Shown here: piece by piece, positions 1 through 7,974 of the stretch | How the letters are laid out: the number at the start of each line of letters is the position of its first letter | Numbering within the stretch: the first letter of the stretch is position 1 | NCBI GenBank assembly: GCA_947652925.1 | Contig: CANTEW010000026.1 | Coordinates: 1-36,197, forward strand | Length of the DNA stretch: 36,197 bases | Source: an uncultured Lachnospiraceae bacterium | GTDB taxonomy: Bacteria; Bacillota; Clostridia; Lachnospirales; Lachnospiraceae | Reading direction: 5' to 3' | Position numbers and translations under genes: made by a program | The notes under the pieces: model-generated | Seen by the model: only the letters and a program-made list of their open reading frames with translations | What the model was told of the DNA's origin: nothing | Database searches by the model: none

Positions 1-204
1 GTAACTGTAGAACAGATCCACCAGAAGCCCTGTCAAAAAACCTGCGAACAATCCGTCGGTCCGCCCGCACATCAATCCGATGCTGACACAGAGTACGACC
101 AGGAGATTGGGGGAGACGGATCCGACGGCGATCCCTTTCATCAAAGTACACTGGAGAAAAAAAGAGACCAGGATGAGCAAGAGCAGGATCAGTTTATTGC
201 GCAT
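1..204 (-). CDS. mreD: MreD, rod shape-determining membrane protein (partial, C-terminus beyond the window)
   Basis: The visible 68 residues start MRNKLILLLLILVSFFLQ, a hydrophobic N-terminal helix, and continue with a second hydrophobic stretch ending near TGLLVDLFYS, as in MreD, a small polytopic membrane protein of the elongasome that works with MreC. The ATG overlaps the last codons of mreC by 11 bases and has a GGAGAG ribosome site inside mreC, so the two are translationally coupled. The gene runs off the left edge, so length and C-terminus cannot be judged. The identification rests mainly on position after mreB and mreC and on hydrophobicity; MreD is poorly conserved. Confidence 0.85.
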   Translation of the reverse strand, partial: MRNKLILLLLILVSFFLQCTLMKGIAVGSVSPNLLVVLCVSIGLMCGRTDGLFAGFLTGLLVDLFYSY

Positions 205-1063
205 TTTTGCTCTCCTCCATATTTTCTTTCAGATCTGTGATGACAAGTACTTTCTGCAGATGGTCAAAATCAGCAGCCGGTACCAGATACCCTCCGTAAG
301 TCAGGTTATTGCTGTCCTGGCTGATCTCGCTGATATAGCCGATCAGCAGCCCCTTCACATATCTGTCGCTGATATGTGAGGTCACGACCCGGTCGCCGAT
401 GCTCACCTTCCCCTCCGGACTCTTCAGCTGGCTGAATTCAATCCGGCCGGAATCGATGAGTTCCAGATTCCCAGTGATGATACATATGTCCTCCGTCTCG
501 GAGACCTGGGCGCTCACATTGGAGTCATTATCCACGATAGACCGAACAGCCGCCCAATCGGGACCTACATCGGTGACGATCCCCACCAGGCCGGCACCGG
601 CCAGCACATTGGAATTTACTTTTACTCCATCGTCGCTCCCTTTGTTTATAGTGAATGTGTGATACCAGTTGCCGGGATCTTTTGCGATCACTTCTGCCAG
701 GATCTTGTTGTACTGGGCATATTCCCGGTCCAGGTCATATAATTCCCGCAAACGGGTCAGATCTTTCTGGTTTTGCGCCAATTCATTATTTTGGAGTGTC
801 AATTCATCTACCTGGGCTTTCAGTGTCTCGTTTTCCTCAGCCAGTTTTTTCACACTCTGGAAATTCCCACGCATGGATAAAAGCCAGTCCCCGATCGTAT
901 TGATCCCTTTTTCAAACGGGATGATGACATAGCCAATGGCTGTCCGGGCCGGATCCCCTGAGATCCCTGTCGCAAACGCCCCTGCGATCATACTGATACA
1001 CACGATGCTCATCAAAATGATCAGATGTTTACTTTTCAGACGGAAATCACTCTTTTTCTTCAT
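194..1063 (-). CDS. mreC: MreC, rod shape-determining protein
   Basis: This 289-residue protein scaffolds the peptidoglycan elongation complex from the outer face of the membrane. A basic start (MKKKSDFRLKSK) is followed by one membrane anchor at about residues 13-33. A coiled coil rich in E, L and N lies at about 60-105 (KKLAEENETLKAQVDELTL), and the C-terminal beta-barrel domain contains the family-like stretches AGLVGIVTDVGPDWA and IGDRVVTSHISDRYVKG. Length and domain order are usual for MreC. An AGGAG site precedes the ATG. It lies 23 bases after the mreB-like gene and overlaps mreD, so the three genes form a normal mreBCD group. Confidence 0.93.
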   Translation of the reverse strand: MKKKSDFRLKSKHLIILMSIVCISMIAGAFATGISGDPARTAIGYVIIPFEKGINTIGDWLLSMRGNFQSVKKLAEENETLKAQVDELTLQNNELAQNQKDLTRLRELYDLDREYAQYNKILAEVIAKDPGNWYHTFTINKGSDDGVKVNSNVLAGAGLVGIVTDVGPDWAAVRSIVDNDSNVSAQVSETEDICIITGNLELIDSGRIEFSQLKSPEGKVSIGDRVVTSHISDRYVKGLLIGYISEISQDSNNLTYGGYLVPAADFDHLQKVLVITDLKENMEESKNAQ

Positions 1064-1086
1064 CTTCTAAACTCCTAATCCCGCTG

Positions 1087-2103
1087 TCACATTTTCCTCT
1101 GCTTGACAGGGACTGCCCATTCCTGCAGATATTTATCTTTGATCATCCGCTCGATGCCGCGGATCGTGCAGGTCTCGTGCATCTCGGAGAGACACACGCC
1201 GTACCCCGTATGATCAGCTAGGAACTTATCTATATTCTTGATCCATGTACTCCCTCCCGCCAGATAGATCCCTTCTTTCAGGATGCTGTAGGCGATCTGG
1301 GGAGGAGTCCGTTCTAAGAATGTCTTTATCTCATTCCCGATCGTAGTGATCGGCCGGATGATGGCTCCGTTGACCGTCTCTGAAGATATCACAGCCTCCC
1401 GGGGGAGACCGGATAGAGTGTCGATCCCGATCACTTTGCGCAGTTGTTCTTTCTGGCTGTATAACTCCCCGATGGAAGTCTTCAGACGGCTGGCCGTTCG
1501 GGTGCCGATCATCAGACGGTCTACCCGGTTGACTTCGTTGCAGATCTCTATGTCGATCTGTTTTCCGCCCAGTTTCAGGACTTTACTGATGATGACTTTT
1601 CCGTCGGCGATCACGGATATCTCTGTACTCTGGGCGCCGATATTGACCACCATGCTCCCTTTTGTCTTCCGGATGGGGATATCCATGGCGATGGCGTCGG
1701 CAATGGGCTTTTCTACGATACGCACCCGGTTGTTCTGCAGCCATCCGCCATTTGCCATGGAATTATAGGCTCTCTTCTCGATCTGGGTCAGATCCGCAGG
1801 AACGGCAAAATACATAACAGACCCAAACCACTGATAGGGATGGATCTTCTTGATCAGGCTGTAGAGTGAGACTTCAGCTTTTACGATATCCGCGATCATC
1901 CCATAGGCCATGGGGGAAGCGACCTCGATCTCATCCGGTGCTTTTTCAAACATCTCATACGCCCGGTCCCCTACAGCCAGGACGCGTTTTTTGTCTTTTA
2001 CGGCCACCATGTTCCTTTCCTGGTAGACCTTATCTTTCTGGTAGGAATAAACTTTGATGGTACTGGTACCCAGATCCACTCCGTATACTTTCCGAAATAA
2101 CAT
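1087..2103 (-). CDS. Divergent MreB/Mbl-like actin homologue
   Basis: This 338-residue actin-fold protein begins MLFRKVYGVDLGTSTIKVY; the ATG shares a base with the radC stop codon (TAATG). The reading frame is open further upstream, but that part lies over radC in another frame and does not look like protein. The phosphate-1 loop DLGTST (10-15) and a version of the catalytic segment (EKPIADAIA, 131-139) are present. The phosphate-2 loop, normally DIGGGTTE in MreB, is NIGAQSTE (154-161): the leading Asp and two Gly are gone. The late LAGGS segment is kept. It is therefore the MreB of this mreBCD group by position but divergent in the nucleotide pocket. A canonical MreB/Mbl elsewhere in the genome is likely. 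Confidence 0.85.
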   Translation of the reverse strand: MLFRKVYGVDLGTSTIKVYSYQKDKVYQERNMVAVKDKKRVLAVGDRAYEMFEKAPDEIEVASPMAYGMIADIVKAEVSLYSLIKKIHPYQWFGSVMYFAVPADLTQIEKRAYNSMANGGWLQNNRVRIVEKPIADAIAMDIPIRKTKGSMVVNIGAQSTEISVIADGKVIISKVLKLGGKQIDIEICNEVNRVDRLMIGTRTASRLKTSIGELYSQKEQLRKVIGIDTLSGLPREAVISSETVNGAIIRPITTIGNEIKTFLERTPPQIAYSILKEGIYLAGGSTWIKNIDKFLADHTGYGVCLSEMHETCTIRGIERMIKDKYLQEWAVPVKQRKM

Positions 2104-2801
2104 TACAGAATTTCCTTTTCCCGAAAACTTATATAAGTATGTTCCCCGATGATGATATGATCCAGGAGATAGATACCCAGGAGTTCCCCTCCCTGCCGGA
2201 CACGCTGTGTGATCTGCACATCCTCCCTGCTGGGCGCAGGGTCGCCGCTGGGATGGTTGTGTACGAGTATGATATGGACAGCCTGGAAGCGCAGCGCCTC
2301 CAGGAACAATTCCCTGGGCGAGACCAAAGACGCATTGACCGTCCCCAGAAATATCTTCTTCTCTCCCAAAAGATGATTTTTCGTATCCAGCATCATACAC
2401 AGGAGGACTTCCTGCTCCAGATGGCGCATCTCTTCCATATAATAATCGGCGATCGTGGCGGGTGCATCAAAAGAAAGACGTTCCCTGGCCCTGTGCCGTG
2501 CCATCCGCCTTGACAGTTCTCCGATACATTTGAGCTGGATCGCTTTTACTTTTCCCACGCCTGGGATGGCCATCAGTTCCTGGACAGAAAGATGATAAAG
2601 ACCGGACATCCCCGTCTCCCGGGTCTGCGCCAGGCGCAAGATCTCGTAAGAGAGTTCCAGAGAATTGCTCCCCCGTCTGCCCGTCCGCAAGATCACCGCC
2701 AGCAGTTCCGCATCTGTCAGATGTTCCGGGCCAAACGCCAGGCATCTCTCATATGGCCTGTCCTGGACCGGGATATCTTTGATGGTATTCTTTTGTTTCA
2801 T
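2103..2801 (-). CDS. radC: RadC family JAB/MPN domain protein
   Basis: RadC proteins (UPF0758) carry a helix-hairpin-helix followed by a JAMM metalloprotease-like domain; the cellular role is unsettled despite the historic DNA-repair name. The N-terminal part has RPYERCLAFGPEHLTDAELLAVILRTG, then an HhH segment (LMAIPGVGKVKAIQL). The metal-binding motif HNHPSGDPAPS followed by an Asp two residues on is intact in the C-terminal half. I chose the ATG at 2801 (MKQKNTIKD), about 232 residues and usual for the family, over a TTG 33 bases upstream that has no ribosome site. It sits directly before mreB, a common arrangement in bacteria. Confidence 0.92.
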   Translation of the reverse strand: MKQKNTIKDIPVQDRPYERCLAFGPEHLTDAELLAVILRTGRRGSNSLELSYEILRLAQTRETGMSGLYHLSVQELMAIPGVGKVKAIQLKCIGELSRRMARHRARERLSFDAPATIADYYMEEMRHLEQEVLLCMMLDTKNHLLGEKKIFLGTVNASLVSPRELFLEALRFQAVHIILVHNHPSGDPAPSREDVQITQRVRQGGELLGIYLLDHIIIGEHTYISFREKEIL

Positions 2802-2859
2802 TTTGATCTGTATTTCCTTCCCCACTCTCTTCAAAAACTGCGGAAAGGATCATAAGTAA

Positions 2860-2887
2860 ATCTTATCTTAACACAGAATCCAATAAA
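2860..2887 (-). promoter_or_regulatory. Possible weak sigma-A promoter for radC-mreBCD
   Basis: The gap between the FAD protein gene and radC is AT-rich and contains TTTATT and TAAGAT separated by 16 bases on the minus strand. Both hexamers are poor matches, so this is a tentative call, supported mainly by this being the one real gap in the otherwise overlapping operon. Confidence 0.3.
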
Positions 2888-2901
2888 TGTATATAAATTC
2901 A

Positions 2902-4503
2902 CTAAATTTTCATGTATTTTTTAGCAATGGCTTCCGCCACTTTGATCCCATCGATCGCAGCAGACGTGATCCCCCCGGCGTATCCGGCGCCCTCCCCGCA
3001 TGGATAAAAACCTCGGATATCGCTCTGCATATCCGGGCCGCGCAGGATGCGCACAGGAGATGACGTCCGGCTCTCTACGCCGCTCAAGAGGCAGTCGGGG
3101 CGGGCGAACCCGGGGATCTTATCCTGGAAAGTCAATATACCCTCTTCGATGGTGTCTCCGACCACTTTAGGTAAGATACTGCGCAGATCGCACAGAGCAT
3201 ACGCTCCTTTTATAGAAGGGATGACATCGCCCAGGCTTTTGCTCTCCCGGGAATTTTTGTAGTCTTCCCATAATTGGACCGGGACTCTCCCGTTGGCCAG
3301 GCTCCAGGCTTTTCGCTCAAGCTCCCGTTGGTAAGCCACTCCACCCAGAGGAGACGGATCTGGATGATCGGCAGGCGAGACTGTGACCACCAGAGCGCTG
3401 TTGGCGTTTTTTCCATCCCGCGCCTGGTAACTCATGCCGTTGACCGCGAGAGCATTTTCTTCAGAAGAAGCATCCACCACATATCCTCCCGGACACATAC
3501 AAAATGAGTATACCCCTCTCCCATTGCTGGCTTTATGGGTCAATTTGTAGCTGGCAGCACCCAGGAACGGGTCTGGCGCACCTCCATAAAGCGCCTGGTC
3601 GATCATCTCCTGGGGATGTTCGATCCGTATCCCCACTGCAAATGATTTTGCTCCCATAGGAACCCCCCGCCGGTACAGCATCTCAAACGTATCCCTGGCA
3701 CTGTGTCCGATCGCACCCACCGCCGCCTGCACAGGGATCTCCTCCCCCGTACTCAGCTGCAGGCGGCAGAGCCTGCCTTCTTCACAGATAAGGTCTGTGA
3801 CCCGTGTCTCAAATAAAAAACGTCCGCCAAGATCCTCGATCTGTCTGCGGATCCGCTCCACGATACCGATCAGGACATCTGTCCCCAAATGAGGCTTTTG
3901 CTGATAAAGGATCTCCGGCGGCGCGCCTGCGTCTACGAAGATCTGCAATACAGCCTGGATGCGTCCCGCAGGATCCTTGATCTGGGTGTGGAGCTTCCCG
4001 TCTGAGAATGTCCCGGCACCGCCCTCTCCAAATTGTACATTGGAATCAGGATCCAGCACGCCGTTCTTCCAGAATGTCTCCACGATCTTTTTTCTCTTTC
4101 TTGCCTGCGCTCCCCGTTCGATGACCAGTGGATGGTATCCGTGTCTGGCCAGCATCAGGGCGCAGAAAAGCCCGGCAGGTCCGCTGCCGATCACCACAGG
4201 CGGATAGCGCAGGGGGCATGTCCCGGCCGCCGGAAATATATATCCCTTTTCTTCAGTTGACATAATATTTTTATGGTGAACTTTTCGCATTATCTGACGC
4301 TCTGTGTTTTTGTCTTTGAAGACAACATCCACTGTATAGACAAATTTTTTGTCTGTTTTTTTCCGGGCGTCCAGAGATTGACGGACGATCTTGTAGGTGA
4401 TCCCTTTTGAGAGTCCTCTTATATGGAGGAGCTTCTTTATCTTTTCTTCCAGCTCCTCCCGGCTGTGTCTGATGGGGAGTTTTATCTGTGTGATCCTGAT
4501 CAT
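2902..4503 (-). CDS. FAD-dependent dehydrogenase-like protein (COG2509 type)
   Basis: This 533-residue flavoprotein has an N-terminal extension of about 100 residues (IKLPIRHSREELEEKIKKLL and on) typical of the uncharacterised COG2509 family. It is followed by a Rossmann FAD-binding site, PPVVIGSGPAGLFCALMLARHG, preceding a Glu that would bind the ribose (VIERG). A second conserved block, NVQFGEGGAGTFSDGKL, and the C-terminal PCGEGAGYAGGITSAAIDG are also characteristic. No membrane segment or signal peptide is seen, so it should be cytosolic. The start codon overlaps the preceding stop as ATGA. The substrate is unknown; the family is widespread in Clostridia and Bacteroidetes and is not restricted to this locus. 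Confidence 0.88.
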   Translation of the reverse strand: MIRITQIKLPIRHSREELEEKIKKLLHIRGLSKGITYKIVRQSLDARKKTDKKFVYTVDVVFKDKNTERQIMRKVHHKNIMSTEEKGYIFPAAGTCPLRYPPVVIGSGPAGLFCALMLARHGYHPLVIERGAQARKRKKIVETFWKNGVLDPDSNVQFGEGGAGTFSDGKLHTQIKDPAGRIQAVLQIFVDAGAPPEILYQQKPHLGTDVLIGIVERIRRQIEDLGGRFLFETRVTDLICEEGRLCRLQLSTGEEIPVQAAVGAIGHSARDTFEMLYRRGVPMGAKSFAVGIRIEHPQEMIDQALYGGAPDPFLGAASYKLTHKASNGRGVYSFCMCPGGYVVDASSEENALAVNGMSYQARDGKNANSALVVTVSPADHPDPSPLGGVAYQRELERKAWSLANGRVPVQLWEDYKNSRESKSLGDVIPSIKGAYALCDLRSILPKVVGDTIEEGILTFQDKIPGFARPDCLLSGVESRTSSPVRILRGPDMQSDIRGFYPCGEGAGYAGGITSAAIDGIKVAEAIAKKYMKI

Positions 4504-5714
4504 GGCGATCCCTTTCTATCTCTTTTTTTTCGTCTGCAGGCGGCTCTGCCTGCCACGGCTCCGGAAGACCAGGCCCATTGGAGATTGTAGCCGCCGCAGG
4601 CTCCGTCCACATCTAAGATCTCTCCAGCAAAATAAAGACCCTTATGCAGTCTGGACTCCAGAGTGCGCGGATCCACCTGCTGAAGATCCACACCTCCCAT
4701 ACATACCTGGGCATACGTATAGTCCTGCCAGCCTTTGATGGGGATCTTCCAATCTTTCAGTTTTCTGGCTATGCGCCGGGGCTGAGCAGGGCGGGCCGCG
4801 ATGCGGCTGATCTTCTCCGGGAAGATCCCCATCAGAACGGCTGTCCAATCTTTATGGGGTGACTGGGCTTTCTTCCCTCTGAGAAGATCTTCCAGCCCCT
4901 GCACATCCAGAGAAGGAAAGAGATCCAGGGACAATTCTGCCCGTTTTTTTTCATGGAGTCCTTCTACTGCATAACGGCTCAGTTGGAAAACAGGGATCCC
5001 GGAGACGCCGTACCCGGTCATCTGGACTTCGCCCGTTTCCTCCTGTACATCCTTCCCGTCCAGGCGCAGAGTTATCCGTGCGTCCATGCGCACCCCCGCC
5101 CACTGCTCAAAATGATCCCCCTCTCCCACCAGGGGGACCAGCGCCGGGAGGACCGGGCAGATCTTATGTCCAAGGCTTTTGGCGAGCTGGTAGCCGCTGC
5201 CGTCCGCACCCGGGAGATTGGAGGCTTTGGAACCGGCGGCCAGGATCACCGCATCCCCTCTATATATCCCGGAATCTGTACACAGACGCCATTGTCCCCG
5301 GCCGGAGGTATCCGGAAAGATCTTCTGGATATGGACTTGTGTCCGCACGTCCACGCCCAGATGCCCGATCTCTGTCAGGAGGATCTGCAGCACGGTCCGG
5401 GCCTGCTGGCTGTAAGGGTAGACCCATCCGTTCTTTTCTCTGGTGTACAGTCCCAGACCGGAGAAAAGATCCAGTGTATCCTCTACGGTAAAACGTCCCA
5501 GCACCTCAGCGACTGCTCCCGGTGCGTGGCTCCTGTAGGCACCGGGATAGATGTGGGTGTTGGTCAGGTTACATTTCCCGTTTCCTGTGGCCAGGATCTT
5601 CTTTCCACATGCAGACTGGTGTTCCAGGACCGTCACATCCGCCCCCCTCCTTGCCGCCATCACCGCTGCCATCAGGCCGGAGGCCCCGCCGCCGATGATG
5701 ATGATCTTCGTCAT
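4500..5714 (-). CDS. HI0933/BaiN-family NAD(P)/FAD-dependent oxidoreductase
   Basis: This 404-residue flavoprotein starts MTKIIIIGGGASGLMAAVMA, a classic GxGxxG FAD-binding fold, followed by the family signature CGKKILATGNGKCNLTN at about residues 36-52. The C-terminal FAD block is AGEILDVDGACGGYNLQWAW, near-invariant in the HI0933 family. One family member, BaiN, acts in gut bile-acid 7-dehydroxylation, but the family is ubiquitous and no other bai gene is nearby, so that role should not be transferred. Start and stop are coupled by ATGA overlaps to both neighbours, making it an internal gene of the miaB-to-mreD transcription run. Confidence 0.9.
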   Translation of the reverse strand: MTKIIIIGGGASGLMAAVMAARRGADVTVLEHQSACGKKILATGNGKCNLTNTHIYPGAYRSHAPGAVAEVLGRFTVEDTLDLFSGLGLYTREKNGWVYPYSQQARTVLQILLTEIGHLGVDVRTQVHIQKIFPDTSGRGQWRLCTDSGIYRGDAVILAAGSKASNLPGADGSGYQLAKSLGHKICPVLPALVPLVGEGDHFEQWAGVRMDARITLRLDGKDVQEETGEVQMTGYGVSGIPVFQLSRYAVEGLHEKKRAELSLDLFPSLDVQGLEDLLRGKKAQSPHKDWTAVLMGIFPEKISRIAARPAQPRRIARKLKDWKIPIKGWQDYTYAQVCMGGVDLQQVDPRTLESRLHKGLYFAGEILDVDGACGGYNLQWAWSSGAVAGRAACRRKKRDRKGSP

Positions 5715-7003
5715 AAGACCACCAAACCGGCCTGTACGAGTTTTTCCAGGGACATGAGGATCCCCATCTTCGCATGTTCCCAGGTCAGTCCCCCCTGGAA
5801 ATACACGGCATAAGGAGGACGGATCGGCCCGTCTGCACTCAGTTCGATAGAAGAACCAGAGACGAAAGCCCCCGCCGCCATGATCACCGGACTGTCATAC
5901 CCAGGCATCTCCCAGGGTTCCGGCTCCACATAGCTGTCCACAGGCGCCGCTGCCTGGATACCTTTACAGAAGGCGACCACTTTCTCAGGACTCCCGAAGG
6001 TGATGGACTGGATGATATCCTGTCTGGGCTCCCGGCTGTCCGGGAGTACCGGATAACCCAGAGACTCATAGACCGCCGCCGCGAAGATCGCCCCTTTCAA
6101 AGCCCCTTTGACCACCATGGGAGCCAGGAAAAAGCCCTGGAAAAATGCCTGTTTTACCCCCAGGCTCGCACCCACTTCTTTTCCAAGGCCCGGTGAGGTC
6201 ATGCGGTAGGAAGCCTGTTCCACCAGCTCTTTTTTCCCCACCACATACCCTCCGATCGGGGCGAGGCCGCCGCCCGGGTTCTTGATCAGGGAACCCACCA
6301 TCAGATCCGCCCCCACATCGGAAGGTTCTATGGTGTCTACAAATTCTCCGTAACAGTTATCCACCATACATATGATGTCCGGCCGCCGTTCTTTTATAAA
6401 TGCGATCAGATCCCCGATCTGCGCCACTGAAAAAGAAGGCCGCGTCTGGTATCCTTTGGAACGCTGGATGGTCACCAAACGGGTCTTCGGCGTGAGCGCC
6501 TGTTCGATCGCCGGGTAGTCAAAAGTACCGTCCTCTCTCAGTTCCACCTGGCGGTAAGTGATCCCATACTCTGCCAGTGAACCTTTCTGCGGACGGATGC
6601 CGATCACCTCTTCTAAAGTATCATAGGGCCTGCCCACCGGAGAGAGCAGCTCGTCTCCCGGGCGCAGATTGCCAAAGAGCGCCACTGCCAGAGCATGGGT
6701 GCCGCATGTGATCTGGGGCCTGACGAGAGCCGCTTCTGTATGGAAAGTATCTGCATAGACCTGCTCCAGCACATCCCGCCCCAGATCATTATAGCCATAT
6801 CCCGTAGACGGATAAAAACAAGCCTCGTTGACCCGGTTTTTCTGCATGGCATGGAGTACCTTCAGCTGACCATACTCGGCGGTCTGGTCCAGCCCTTTAA
6901 ACCTCTCCTCCAGCTCCCGTTGGATCTTCTGCCCCAGATCATAGACTTTCGGGCTGATGCCCATTTCTTTGTAGAGTCCTCTTATCGCCTGGTCATGCGT
7001 CAT
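5711..7003 (-). CDS. Methionine gamma-lyase / aluminium-resistance family PLP enzyme
   Basis: This fold-type I PLP protein belongs to the family annotated as aluminium resistance or methionine gamma-lyase family (YnbB-like). Seen in the sequence are NEACFYPSTGYGYNDLGRD near residue 60, TCGTHALAVALFGNLRPGD for cofactor phosphate binding, and VTIQRSKGYQTRPS with the likely PLP lysine. The stretch MVDNCYGEFVDTIEPSDVGAD contains the aspartate facing the cofactor. I chose the ATG at 7003 because it overlaps the miaA stop (ATGA) and has an AAGGGGGA ribosome site at good spacing; an in-frame ATG 24 bases upstream lacks one. About 430 residues, normal for the family. The physiological substrate is unproven; a position after miaA is common in Clostridia. 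Confidence 0.88.
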   Translation of the reverse strand: MTHDQAIRGLYKEMGISPKVYDLGQKIQRELEERFKGLDQTAEYGQLKVLHAMQKNRVNEACFYPSTGYGYNDLGRDVLEQVYADTFHTEAALVRPQITCGTHALAVALFGNLRPGDELLSPVGRPYDTLEEVIGIRPQKGSLAEYGITYRQVELREDGTFDYPAIEQALTPKTRLVTIQRSKGYQTRPSFSVAQIGDLIAFIKERRPDIICMVDNCYGEFVDTIEPSDVGADLMVGSLIKNPGGGLAPIGGYVVGKKELVEQASYRMTSPGLGKEVGASLGVKQAFFQGFFLAPMVVKGALKGAIFAAAVYESLGYPVLPDSREPRQDIIQSITFGSPEKVVAFCKGIQAAAPVDSYVEPEPWEMPGYDSPVIMAAGAFVSGSSIELSADGPIRPPYAVYFQGGLTWEHAKMGILMSLEKLVQAGLVVL

Positions 7004-7971
7004 TGGATGATCCCCCTTTCTCGGCATTGTTCCAACATATATCCCAGTATCTGTGATCTTGGATGCTCTTTCTTGTGTATCCAGATCACATCTTTCTCCC
7101 GCTTGAACCAGGTCAGCTGCCGTTTGGCAAAATGACGGGTATCCCGTTTGATCAGCCGCACTGCTTCTTCCAGAGGATATTCCCCTTCCAGGTACGCCAG
7201 CAGTTCCTGATAGCCCAGTCCCTGCATGGATACCATATCGCGGGTACAGCCCCGTTCCTTTAAGGCTCTCACCTCATCCAAGAGCCCGTCCTCCATCATC
7301 TGATCCACCCGCTGGTCGATCCGTTGGTACAGAGTCTCCCGGTCGTCTGTCAATACGAAATATGCACAGGTATAGGGAGATGTCTTTTCCCGCTGTTCCC
7401 GGTTGTGGAGGGATATGGGCATGCCTGTATCGTGATGGTATTCCAATGCCCGCAAGATCCTCTTCTGGTTATTGGGATGGATCTGGCGGGCGGCTTCCTC
7501 ATCCACAGCCTCCAGCTGTCTGTGGAGCCATTGTGTGCCCTTTTGCCGGGCGAGACGTTCCATTTCCTGCCGATAGGCATTTTCTTTGGGACGTTCCTCT
7601 CCGAATGCGATATCCCGGACGACCGCCTGGATGTAAAAACCCGTCCCTCCCACCAAAAGGGGGATATGCCCCCGGGTGTAGATACCCTGGATCGCCTGTT
7701 TTGCCATCTGCTGGAACCGGACGACGTGAAAATCCTCTTCTGGCTCCAGGGCGTCGATCAGGTGATGGGGGATCTGTCCCATCTCTTTGGGCATGATCTT
7801 TGCTGAACCGATATCCATATGACGGTATACCTGCATGGAATCCGCACTGATCACTTCCCCGTCCAGCGCTCTGGCCAGCTGGATGGACGTATGGGTCTTT
7901 CCCACAGCCGTAGGTCCGGCCAGTACGACCAAAGGCTTCTTTTGTACAAAATCTGTTCTCTTGTCATCCAT
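7000..7971 (-). CDS. miaA: tRNA dimethylallyltransferase MiaA
   Basis: MiaA adds the dimethylallyl group to the N6 of A37 in tRNAs that read UNN codons; MiaB, encoded four genes upstream in the same run, then methylthiolates that base. The 323-residue protein has the P-loop LAGPTAVGKTHTS (about 17-29), the substrate segment ISADSMQVYRHMDIGSAK, and HHLIDALEPEE. VGGTGFYIQAVV follows at about 105, and the tRNA-contacting C-terminal part ends in RQLTWFKRE. It begins 3 bases after mutL ends. Two enzymes of one tRNA modification therefore flank the mismatch repair genes. Confidence 0.97.
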   Translation of the reverse strand: MDDKRTDFVQKKPLVVLAGPTAVGKTHTSIQLARALDGEVISADSMQVYRHMDIGSAKIMPKEMGQIPHHLIDALEPEEDFHVVRFQQMAKQAIQGIYTRGHIPLLVGGTGFYIQAVVRDIAFGEERPKENAYRQEMERLARQKGTQWLHRQLEAVDEEAARQIHPNNQKRILRALEYHHDTGMPISLHNREQREKTSPYTCAYFVLTDDRETLYQRIDQRVDQMMEDGLLDEVRALKERGCTRDMVSMQGLGYQELLAYLEGEYPLEEAVRLIKRDTRHFAKRQLTWFKREKDVIWIHKKEHPRSQILGYMLEQCRERGIIQ

Positions 7972-7974
7972 TTT

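Noticed and set aside
2104-2400. N-terminal extension of the MreB-like protein
   Set aside because: The open stretch lies over radC in another frame, is rich in unlikely residues, and the TAATG-coupled ATG at 2103 begins the actin fold directly.
4500-5714. BaiN role in bile-acid 7-dehydroxylation
   Set aside because: The HI0933 family is ubiquitous and no other bai-type gene occurs nearby.
4953-5813. Long plus-strand reading frame opposite the HI0933-family gene
   Set aside because: Its composition (many H, P, R, C) and lack of any motif mark it as an antisense shadow of the well-supported minus-strand gene.
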